Assembly: GCF_001039355.2 (NCBI RefSeq)
Contig: NW_019775703.1
Coordinates: 175,836 to 232,117, forward strand
Reading direction: 5' to 3'
DNA: 56,282 bases
Source of the DNA: Lingula anatina
Taxonomy: Eukaryota > Brachiopoda > Lingulata > Lingulida > Lingulidae
Under the pieces are notes generated by a model, which worked only from the letters and a program-made list of their open reading frames with translations, was not told the DNA's origin and did not search any database. Of this stretch, positions 47,801 through 56,282 are shown in pieces (position 1 is the stretch's first letter; each line of letters starts with the position of its first letter). Made by a program: the position numbers and the translations under genes.

Positions 47801-48395
47801 TACCAGTACAGTATATGATATCCAACTAAAACTGCAAATTAAAACATGTGATTGCTTACACATAAATTTCCTCTTCTTCTTCTGCTTCCTTTGGTTTTTC
47901 TGCAGCTTGGTCCTGTAAACATAAAGAAAATAACATAAAGAAACATACCATTATTTATTCCAAAATGTTGTATTTGCCATTTATATATACTGTAATTGCA
48001 AAAGCGCTGGTACTCATTAACCTTTTTTATATCTGAACATGACACCAAAAGTAAACAATTCAGACTTAACGACCTACATACACTTATACACAAAGACAAT
48101 TTTTGATTAAATTACTAGCACCCCATTGTCATTGACTGTGTGTAATACTTTACAATGCTAGAATATGTTCCTGTTTTAAGTGTTTAACGTTGAATACACG
48201 TTTGAAACTGTCAATAAACATTGCAATTTTCAATGATATCTGAAAAAATATAACATAAAAATTGAATTAAACTGAGACGCCTGAATATTGGAAAATTATT
48301 TATCGTGTGGTAATGCGAGTATCATGACTGACCATGGCGCATAAATTAGTGAAATATACCTGTTTTTTATCTGCAGGTGCTCCCTGTGCCGCCAT
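44838..48395 (-). CDS. Unassigned coiled-coil protein, 306 residues, 7 exons
   Basis: Exons on the minus strand: 48395-48360, 47912-47860, 47474-47245, 46672-46479, 46059-45946, 45550-45383, 44963-44838. Phases join and the stop is TGA at 44840-44838. The N-terminus is MAAQGAPADKKQ followed by an acidic run (KEAEEEEEIY). Residues about 32-130 and 165-270 are rich in heptad-like Leu/Ile/Met with many Glu, Lys and Arg (for example LAYELKAVMMRNIAVQQQKV and VLEAENDKLKREVHRLKQDN). They are split by a Pro/Arg-rich linker (GARPPSRAAGADIDRPPSPM) carrying a possible SP phosphosite. The C-terminus is not coiled (RLYRHPVQKNVYTPKKMLPV). No signal peptide or membrane segment. I do not recognise the family. 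The layout would suit a cytoskeletal or axonemal scaffold, but that is only a guess. It shares a 121-bp promoter gap with SELENOK. Confidence 0.8.
46197..46390. repeat. Foldback (long inverted repeat) in intron 4 of the coiled-coil gene
   Basis: A 19-bp perfect inverted core (TGAGTTTCAGAGGACACTG at 46239-46257 and its complement at 46322-46340) lies within imperfect arms of about 90 bp separated by a few bases. The strand would form a long hairpin, typical of a palindromic MITE. Confidence 0.8.
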
Positions 48396-48516
48396 GATTG
48401 TTGTCATATGCGGTTGCCGGGGAAATGACGTCAGAGTTTGGGAAATTTAAGAGCCTCGCTTTCGAAAGCGCCTGATATTTACACAAAAATTGTGACGTAT
48501 TTCACACACGGATAAA
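48396..48516. promoter_or_regulatory. Bidirectional promoter between the coiled-coil gene and SELENOK
   Basis: Only 121 bp separate two divergent start codons (48395 on minus, 48517 on plus). It contains a perfect CRE/ATF site TGACGTCA at 48426-48433, a half-site TGACGTA at 48492-48498 and an inverted GCTTTCGAAAGC (48459-48470). No TATA box in either direction. CRE/ATF control of SELENOK would fit its known link to ER stress; that link is an inference. Confidence 0.7.
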
Positions 48517-51385
48517 ATGCCTTACGTGTCGGGTGGTAAGTAAAAGATAAAAAATCTTACAAATCTCAGTTATGATAGCTTTTGTAAACTCTACACTTGA
48601 TGATTATTTGAGTTAAGACCTAATGTATTGCTTTATGATACTTTTTATTGATATATACGTTTGATTTTTGCAATATATTCGATGGTAATTGACGCTGACT
48701 CAGCATCGTAAAAGTAGGTATATCAGAAAAATTTTCAAACTGATCAGAAAATTAAAATACTTATATCATCTGAAAGGTAATGCAAAAACCGGATGAAATC
48801 ATTTGGAATTTTTTAAATATTCCTACAAGCAACGAAGATACTTCTCAGCTCAAAAGCTGTGCCCACTGACCAGCAGTGATCACTCAGGCGCAGCAGAGCA
48901 CCCTGTGTGTCTTTGTGTGCTCAGCCTATTGTCTGGCTCACATAGCCTGTGACTAATCAGGGCAGAGCTATTTCCCTGTGGTAATTTTCACATCATGTAA
49001 TATTGCGGATTAAATTAACTATACTTCGCAACCTTCAAATTTCATGATTTTTCTACATAATATAGCAAATTTCATAAACTTTGCTGGATATAAATTTCAA
49101 AAAGATGATACCAGCACTTACCTGAAATTTTTTAGCATTTTGTAGAGGCAAAACTTAAAACAAGCAGAACCGAAACTTGTCAAAGACTGCAACATGGGAA
49201 AATCATGTGACCGGATTTTACTCTTTGATTTACAACTTATTTAGTTAATGGCTTGTATTAGTTTTTTTACGCAGCGCTAAAAGAGAGATTTAAAAAAGGG
49301 GTTCCATAGGCGAACTGTCAGCAGGCCGACTTCAGTTTAACACTTCACTGCCCGTGGACAGTTACGACTGTAGCGCCCCTAGCGGATTGTGATCTACCTA
49401 GTAAAAGTGTCTTAACAGTAGCAAGTAACAAATTAAAAATTGTTACTTGCTACTGTTATTTTATTAAAACGTCAATTACCATTCCTCCTGGAACTTGTAG
49501 TAAAGCACTGGTTCTAGTGCAGCGCAGTATTAAAACTTGTCTCATAATTGAATTTGTCCGTAAATAACTTCAAAAATAAGCAGATCTTCGAGTATCTTCT
49601 GTATTTTATGTTTATTTATCTGTTTACCTACTTCATTATTTGATAAGTAATTTCTTTGATTTGAAGGAGGGGAAGTCTTGGACAGTAGGTCCAACTGGAG
49701 GCTGTCCTACATCCCAGAGCTGTTTTGGGCTGTGGTGGAATTCTTCGTTCTTTTGTATGTATATGTACATTTTACTAAGGATTAGAAGTGCAAATGGTTT
49801 TAATTGTGGCTAAATATTTTAAACTAGAGCATAGTGATTTGAAATACATCTAAATCTACTAAATAGTTGCTGCAACACTACATTCAAAACATTTTGCACA
49901 TATTTTCAAAGAAAAGAAAAATCAGTTACTTTTAAAAGTTACCAGAGTGCATATACTGTATATTATTATAAAAATTGATCATTTAATTTATTTGGTTGTT
50001 GTTTAATAAAGTGAAACTTTATCTCAGTAAATATTATGCTGGTTTAATGTTTTAGATGGTTTGAGAAGATTCCACTTACTAATTATATAGCTTGAAACTT
50101 ATTCTGAAGTTTCCTAATAACAGGCACTATGAATTGGAATTTGAAGTTTGTATAAAAAGAATACCAATTATATGGAAGTAAGTGCTGTTTGTATTTTGTT
50201 TACTCATTGTTGATTTGTTCTCTTTTCAGTTTTAGGACGATGATTTCGGTAAGGCTGGGACATTGAAACCAATTTTAATGAACTCATATGATAATTGATA
50301 TTATAAAACTTACTCCAACATGTCACAATGTTTTGGTTTTCTTATTGGACTCAGTGTAAAAACAGTGAAATTCAGTGTTATTACATTTAAAAGGAAAATA
50401 GAAATAATCTAATTGATAGGTTTCATGAAAGCACCAGTCCTGTAATTTGCATCTTAGCATTATCTTAAAGGTTAAAAACATTTTGGTGTCAGTTTTGGTT
50501 ATTAATGGCATTTTGTGTTGTAATTTTTGATTATTTTTCATAATTTGTATCTTTTTAGCCATCAATGACAAAACGTGGCAGCCAGTACACCTCAGACTAC
50601 AGACCCAGTGGAGGGTAAGTTTGCACTCTTACTTGTATCTTTTAAAAATACGTAAGTTATAAAGTTTGAGCAAAGGGACGAGTACATTTATTATCACTGT
50701 ATTATATTTAATGACCACCATTAGAATTTTGTTTGCCTCACTATATACCAAGTTTTCCATGATCTCAGCCAGATTTGTTATCTGTCAAGGGCTAACTTGA
50801 ACACAGAACAGTTTAACCTAAGTCTGATGACTAGGTTGCTTAACATTGGATTTAAAATGGTAAAGCCTAGTGGACACCTGTAATGTTCACAGGACACTGT
50901 ATTATTATAATAATATTGTAGGTTTTGAATGTCACCTTCTCCTAGCCCTATGCTCATATAGTTTAATTATTTCTTTATACTTCTTTACAGCCCTCCCAGG
51001 CCCCCCAGGAGAAGAATGGGAGGAATAGGAGGGGGTGGTGGTAAGTAATGAAAAAGCACATAAATCAGGTGTTAAGCAAAACTCGAGAAGTATTCAAATA
51101 AATCTTACAGTCCCTGAGTTGAATATTGGAAGTTTTCTGTTGGCAGATTTTCCATCTGTTGTTACATAAGTATTTTTTGTATGTGATTTATTTTTTAAGA
51201 AATTGAGTATCGGGAAAACTCGATCAGAAATGTATAAAATGGTGCATATAAAGTCAGTGGTTTGTGAAATGTCCATAACCTTGATGCATCAGTGAAATTG
51301 TTAAAAATATAAGACTGAGTTTATCATTTTATTTCCAGGTGGGCCATCACCACCTCCCATGGCTGGTGGTGGATGAGGAAGGTAA
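48517..51385 (+). CDS. Selenoprotein K (SELENOK), 91 residues with selenocysteine at 89
   Basis: ER membrane selenoprotein that acts with the DHHC6 acyltransferase in palmitoylation and in ER-associated degradation. Six exons: 48517-48535, 49670-49754 (49667 is an in-frame alternative start), 50230-50248 (19-nt microexon), 50559-50614, 50991-51040, 51339-51385. Landmarks: MPYVSGGEVLDSRSNWRLS (human MVYISNGQVLDSRS...WRLS), one membrane segment about residues 20-40 (IPELFWAVVEFFVLFFRTMI), then a Gly/Pro/Arg-rich cytosolic tail with PPRPPRRRMGGIGGG. The C-terminus reads PSPPPMAGGG-U-GR-stop. The UGA is at 51374-51376, followed by GGA AGG TAA, exactly the human UGR ending (human length 94). Ordinary gene finders would stop at the UGA. 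A candidate SECIS lies about 630 bases past the stop, before the poly(A) signal. Confidence 0.95.
48715..49400. mobile_element. ~690-bp non-autonomous DNA transposon, copy 2 (SELENOK intron 1)
   Basis: Same family and orientation as 26475-27172; ends TAGGTATATCA / TGATCTACCTA. The flanks are GTAAAAG on both sides, a perfect 7-bp target-site duplication that fixes the element borders. Several internal indels and substitutions relative to copy 1. No coding capacity. Confidence 0.9.
49413..49458. repeat. Perfect 18-bp hairpin just outside the transposon copy
   Basis: TAACAGTAGCAAGTAACA (49413-49430), 10-nt spacer AATTAAAAAT, then the exact reverse complement (49441-49458). It starts 5 bp beyond the transposon's right target duplication, in SELENOK intron 1. 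Confidence 0.95.
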
Positions 51386-52003
51386 GCACCCTCTAGTGAC
51401 TGTCTTCAGTCCAGAGGGTGCGCCACCAGTACTTTGTCAAGACAGACCATGCACTTAATTTGAAGAGAATTCGGAAGATGGTGATGTTCAGTTGGAGAAG
51501 GAACTGTCTCTAAAAGTCTCCTGTAAATTTTTGCAAAGAAAGGATGTCAGTTTCTGTATCCCAGCAGTGAATCACAAGAAGATAAAATCCAGTCCTGCCT
51601 ACAGGAACATTATTCTCCTCAACATTGTAACAAAGAGGAAACAGTTTGATAACTCAAATTACTGGATAGTATAGCAGTACTTTTAACAAGAGAAACTGGA
51701 GGCTCAGATTTTAAAGAATGTATCATTAAGATAGATTTAAGTAATTGATCAATTCCTCAGCCCTTACAAGACTTTTTTTCCATTTTTTGCTAGAATTGAT
51801 GCTACAACCAAAATTTTTTTCAGAGGGGCTACAGTATAATGATATTGTGCAATAATTATTTTTCTCTTGTTAGTTGGAAGTGCAGGTAATGTCTTGGCAC
51901 TTGTAGTGTATGTTATGCCTGTGTAAAACACCCACCAATAGTTTTGTACATAACATTATGATGTGATGATGTCATGAAAGAAAATGGATATTGACTGTGC
52001 TTT

Positions 52004-52072
52004 ACACAGATTATGATGAATCTCCAACAAAACCTACTCTAGGGAAGGGAGAGTCTGATGAACATGATGTGC
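52004..52072 (+). promoter_or_regulatory. Candidate SECIS element (type 2-like) in the SELENOK 3' UTR
   Basis: The quartet strands are ATGA at 52013-52016 and TGAT at 52056-52059. Helix II has TCTCC (52021-52025) pairing with GGAGA (52049-52053), with A-U and G-C pairs and two mismatches toward the quartet. An unpaired AAC-AAAA follows, 9 bases after the quartet, the usual distance for the conserved adenines. A small upper helix is CCTA/TAGG. Outside the quartet CACA/TGTG can form helix I. Helix II is shorter and less perfect than typical, so this is a candidate; no better one was found by eye between the stop and the poly(A) signal. Confidence 0.5.
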
Positions 52073-52131
52073 ACTACAGTATTTAATACAATATTCAAAT
52101 ATATTTTATTAGTAAAATGATACTAAAAATG

Positions 52132-52137
52132 AATAAA
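52132..52137 (+). terminator. SELENOK polyadenylation signal
   Basis: AATAAA about 750 bp after the stop codon and about 70 bp after the SECIS candidate. The only strong signal soon after the coding end. Confidence 0.55.
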
Positions 52138-52588
52138 AAAATATTTAACAGTATTATTCACCTATCTTTTAAGTTTTCATTTCCTGTTTTTAATATTTAA
52201 ATAAAATGCAGGTTTTAAATTAAACTGCAGCTGAACTGTTCTTTCTTAATTAATGCCTTCAAAGGGTCAATCATGTCAGCATAACAAATGTTAAATACAG
52301 ACAGTTCCTGTACAATACAGAGCTGGAATTTCATGGCTAAATGTCCAAAACATTTCATTGGTTAAATAACATGTCTCTATCGTCTTGTTTTCAACATCCA
52401 TACTAAACTGAGGAATAATCAATACAACAGCAAAATAAACAAGACTGTTTATATTTTCTTTCCATTCATATGGTTAATTTCTCTTATATAAAAGTATTTG
52501 TCTTCAGCAGGTCTTTCAGTCTGTAAGTTGTCATAATGCACAAAGCATTTATAAATCATCACTGCAACTTGCCATTCCTGTGCTGGAG

Positions 52589-53100
52589 CTGCACAGCATC
52601 TGGTGGTCAAATGCTCTGCCAATCACATCTGATAGTGATATTATAATGTTGTATCTGAACCTTGGCCACTGTTGTGGCGTGCTACTGTTGCAGTTTTTAG
52701 TGCCATGTATCCTTGGTCACATACAGTTTTGATATACTACTGCTGCACTCACTAGTTCTATATATCCTTTCACATTTCTCATGTGCTACTGCTGCACTGT
52801 GCAGCCACATATACAGCTCACTAGTCCTACATTTCCACTGTCACGTTTCTGATGTGCTATAACTGCAGTGTGTAGTCATATGTATCCTCGGCCAAATACA
52901 GTTTTGATGTACTACTGCTGTGTTCGCTGGTCCTACACATCCTGATCCTCTGTCACATTTCTCTACTGCTGCATCGTGCAGCCTGGCCACATACAGTTCA
53001 GATGTACTACTGCTGCATATGTATCTTGGTCACTCTTAGTTATGTTCTACTGCTGCATCTGGTAGTCATATATATCTTTGATCACATGTAAACTTTCTGC
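52589..53100 (-). repeat. Degenerate tandem array in the LIN37 3' UTR built from the end of the last coding exon
   Basis: The plus-strand anchor CTACTGCTGCA (the complement of the last LIN37 codons and stop) recurs with few changes at 52682, 52737, 52786, 52857, 52912, 52963, 53007 and 53047. The last of these is the real coding end. Units also share GTAGTCATATGTATC and CACATACAG-like segments that match the coding GTAGTCATATATATC and CACATGTAAAC. An older copy starts at about 52589. Spacing is 40-71 bp. Confidence 0.88.
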
Positions 53101-55605
53101 ATAACGAGCTTCATTGACTATGGACTGCACTTTCCACCTAAAAGACATGAAATATACTTAAATGTTAAATGCACATGGAGTAAAAAAAAATCCCCAACAG
53201 TATGTTGCTATAATGACACAAGAAAGAGCTGAATGCAACACAACACTCAAAGCCACTCCAGAGTACTTATAACAGGCACAAATTCAGACTGTATCAGAAG
53301 TTATCATATCTTACAATGGTAGCTGACACTTAAATGTAGTTTTCAGAGTGTTGAGACTCCTACAAGACCAAAGGGTCCTTCTGTATTGATAGCAATGCAG
53401 TATTTACTTTTGTCTGATCTCCTTCCATCTGACCATGTGGTTGAGTAGTAACTGTTCTGCTGGAGGGGCTTGGTCCTGGTCCTGAAACAAGAAAATTTAA
53501 CTTCTGAATCAATCATACTAAATAACTTTCATGCATAATTAAGGCATCGATCTCAAGGTTCTTGTCCCTATGGTGCTTGAGCTAGCATATTACATTTTGA
53601 TCTGTTCTCCCCCCCCCCACCCCACCCTGTAAAAAAAAAATTAATGAATAAAATAAAATAAAAACCTAAATAGATAAATAAATAATAACAATTATAATTT
53701 TATTCATATATATTTATTTATCGTATTCTTTAAAAAATAACAATTATCACTACTATGACACAGGAATTCTATCTTGGATGAAACCATTCACCAGTTTGTA
53801 AAGATGAGCCCAGAGTACAGGTACTTACAGCATGTACATCCAGAGGCAGATCAGGTTGAGGTACTGGTGAGGGCACTCTCAGGTCAGTGTGCATGAATGC
53901 ATGACCAGGTTCACGCTTTACTGGACCAAGGGGAGCAGGGAGACGATACACATTCTTAGGGCCTTCTGCTTCCTGAGTAATACACAGAAAATTAAATAAT
54001 GTTTTTTTTTCTTCTTTTTTTTTTTTTGGTAAATATAATTCTATATCAATGTTAGTGATGTTACTTAAAGATAAAATAGAATTACCATATAAGTTACAAT
54101 TGGGACAGAAATAAGTTTAAATAGTATGTTAACTTTGAGCACTGGAATGAAGCTTGCACACACAAACACATACACTTTCACAAAGACAATCACTAGGTAC
54201 AGTTTTTAATTTGTATATAAGCTCAGCAAAGTCTGAAAACCTTTATACCTCCTCATCGCTCAACTCCTCTGGTTCAGGCGTCTCTAATCTCTTGATGCCC
54301 AGCTCTCTGTTGTGTGGTTGGTTGCGTATCCAGGCTCGACACACAGGATACAGTGGGGTGTTTTCTGTGAACTGAGCCAGATCCACACTACGGTCAAACA
54401 GTTTCATTACATAGGTGTCTGAAAGCAAACATTCAACTAAAGTTCATGAGCAAAATCTGTTGATCTACCTGACATTTATAAGAGGTCACTATACCACCTA
54501 GTGGTCAGTGAGTAACAACATCTACTCACATCAGACTGATGAAGGCCTACGTCCAGGTAAGCTAAGGATATAAAAGTATATTGACTCACGTTTGATAATT
54601 ATCATATATCACAGTACTTACGGTGATACTGGCCCATCTCACCACCAGGCCCATCATCTTTTCTCTTTCTTTTCTTGGCTGCTGGAGACTTTGTACTGCT
54701 GCCTGGTGTGCTAATGGTGGATTTTCTTGGTGTACTCACTCTGGAAACAGAAAACAGAAAAACGGATGTAGTTCTAGCCATAGTTAACACACACACACAC
54801 ACACACCTCTATTTAGCTTCTATCAGGTTGTTCAGTTGTGAACGACATACATCTTTACTTACAAATAAGTACAGCAGTTGTTTAAGTTTAACTAAGGTGG
54901 TCATATTCCGCGCAAATACAAGTCTTTTAAAGTCCAGCTATATTTATAAATATTAGTATATATAGATAATTGAAAATGATTTTCATTTCTTTCTTTTCTT
55001 TTTTTTTTTTTTTTTTTTGCTTTTATGTGTCAATGTTTCTTATCACTAAATTAAATGTGTTTTGTTTTGGACTAGGTCCCAATATACAGACATTAGTAAA
55101 AGCATTCAAACCAGATGATAAAGAATATGGCATGCTCACTTGACTGGAGAGTCTTCAGTGGGCTCCTCTTTTATCTGAATGTCAACATCTATCTCTATGC
55201 TGGAATATTAACAGAGAAGTTAATACAGACAAGAATGAAGAAAAAACTGATACAGTCAATGCCAAAGTAAGGCAAGCAGAAACAACATTTAACACCTCAA
55301 AATATAAATTGATATCTTGGGCACTGCAGAAAACATTTCTAAAAAGAATAATAATAATTATAATCAAATAAATAATTACTGACAATAAAAATTTAAACTG
55401 ATTCCAAGAAGGAAATGGGATTGGTATATTTAGATTGTTTAAACCTCACCCAGGTATAAATTGACCATTTAGGAATTACACTAAAATACACAGCAACGTT
55501 GGTAAATTTTTTAAAATGTTGTTTACCTATCGTCTTTCTTATCCACAAGTGTCTGCAACACCCCATCCAGGCGACTTCTGGCAGTTACAACCTCTGTGTT
55601 GTTGT
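53047..55605 (-). CDS. LIN37 homolog (MuvB core / DREAM complex subunit), first exon outside the window
   Basis: LIN37 is a subunit of the MuvB core that represses cell-cycle genes in the DREAM complex. Minus-strand exons: 55605-55527, 55199-55140, 54740-54622, 54418-54249, 53972-53829, 53481-53408, 53137-53047; phases agree and give 244 codons plus stop. Landmarks: [16 protein letters not shown] (human ARNQLDAVLQCLLEK), a basic PAAKKRKRK segment that may be a nuclear signal, [20 protein letters not shown] followed by [12 protein letters not shown] (the near-invariant family core), [10 protein letters not shown], and the C-terminal [13 protein letters not shown]...[12 protein letters not shown]. 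Human LIN37 is 246 residues, so the missing 5' exon should code for only about 10-15 residues. No start codon in frame was found between 55606 and the window edge. Confidence 0.93.
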
Positions 55606-55899
55606 CTACAAAAACAATGATAGCAATGCAAAAGACAATGTTAAAAAATGTAACAAAACCAATCAGTCACACACAATGTCCTCTGAATCTTAGACTTTTA
55701 ATTTGAATGACAGTGGGCGCAATGCATTTTCTCTATTGTCTAATGTAATTTTTGACGAGACCTGATTTTCATTTATACTTCAAGTTGTTTTAGGGTCAAA
55801 ACACGGTAACGGTGCCATGGGTGTCAAAATTTTTTTTGTCTCATTGAAATTTAAAATTTTTACATTTTTGTAGAAAACAAATCAAATTTTCAGATAATG

Positions 55900-56245
55900 T
55901 AAGTTTCATTGATATACTCCCAGTACTTTTTCTGTGAGCCACTGGGAAACAAAAATGAAAAAAAAAATTGTCTCTGACGGGACACATGGTCATATTGGCC
56001 TGAGTCAGATATTAGGTTGTTTTTTCAAGTTTTTATCAACCATATATATGTTGTATATATATATATGTTAAACTAATCAGAAGTAATAGTTTAACATAGA
56101 AAACTGCCACATATCACTTATTTTGAGTAAAAAATTATTTAGCACAAGGAGTGGTGTGTCCCGTCAGAGACATTTGACTTCGAAAAGTTTTCATATTTTC
56201 CACATCTGGTAGGTTGTATAAATGAAACTTAAAATCCTCTTTTAA
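55900..56245. repeat. Foldback element at the right edge (LIN37 intron 1)
   Basis: A perfect 18-bp inverted repeat TGTCTCTGACGGGACACA (55969-55986, complement at 56155-56172) lies inside longer imperfect arms that include TAAGTTTCATTGATATAC on the left and the complement of TAAGTTTCATTTATACA on the right. The arms are about 85-90 bp with a loop of about 170 bp. MITE-like; the outer ends may run to the window edge. Confidence 0.75.
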
Positions 56246-56282
56246 ATAATGATAAGTAATGATTATAGCTAAAAATTACAAA

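Larger units (their letters stand above)
51386..52588. other. SELENOK 3' UTR and convergent spacer with LIN37
   Basis: About 750 bp of 3' UTR to the poly(A) signal at 52132-52137, holding the SECIS candidate. Then AT-rich spacer up to the degenerate LIN37-derived repeats. No exon seen. Confidence 0.6.

Noticed and set aside
51838-51870. Another ATGA followed by adenines as a SECIS start
   Set aside because: No complementary strand for helix II was found downstream at the right distance.

Overview
This is a gene-dense stretch of a bilaterian animal genome. Every protein gene recognised, apart from the galactosyltransferase copies, is split by GT-AG introns. The tRNA genes have eukaryotic form, and microsatellites and short inverted-repeat elements are common. 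The mix of genes and AT-rich introns fits a marine invertebrate (lophotrochozoan or invertebrate deuterostome); I cannot name the species. All exon maps were made by eye from splice consensus, reading-frame continuity and remembered family sequences; no database was searched.

Layout, left to right. 1-7000: a TTAA-flanked miniature element, then a tandem pair, each unit holding a beta-1,3-galactosyltransferase-like (GT31) coding region and a tRNA-Ile(AAT), all on the minus strand. The first GT31 is intact; the second is broken. 9126-20431 (+): an eight-exon alpha-tubulin gene with a CRE and TATA promoter. 22719-24337 (+): a small secreted protein with one von Willebrand factor D domain. 26381-34432 (+): ACTR8/ARP8, the INO80-complex actin-related protein, 12 exons. 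35510-37214 (-): LLPH, convergent with ACTR8. 38529-42722 (+): an RPUSD3-like pseudouridine synthase family protein with a frameshift in its last exon. 44838-48395 (-): an unassigned 306-residue coiled-coil protein, head to head (121 bp) with 48517-51385 (+): selenoprotein K, with an in-frame UGA and a candidate SECIS in its 3' UTR. 53047-55605 (-): LIN37, a MuvB/DREAM subunit, lacking only its first exon, which lies outside the window.

The strongest unexpected signal is a shared pattern at exon edges. Tandem repeats whose unit includes the end of a coding exon run outward into neighbouring non-coding DNA in three genes: the last exon of ACTR8 (76-bp unit), the last exon of LIN37 (unit of roughly 50 bp) and the acceptor edge of alpha-tubulin exon 5 (47-bp unit). 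Two transposon-like families also occur twice each: a 690-bp TIR element in the first introns of both ACTR8 and SELENOK, and a 150-bp TIR element. The ACTR8-SELENOK linkage matches the human arrangement.

The genes are mostly housekeeping and show no operon-like co-regulation. The shared 121-bp promoter of the coiled-coil gene and SELENOK is the clearest case of linked control.
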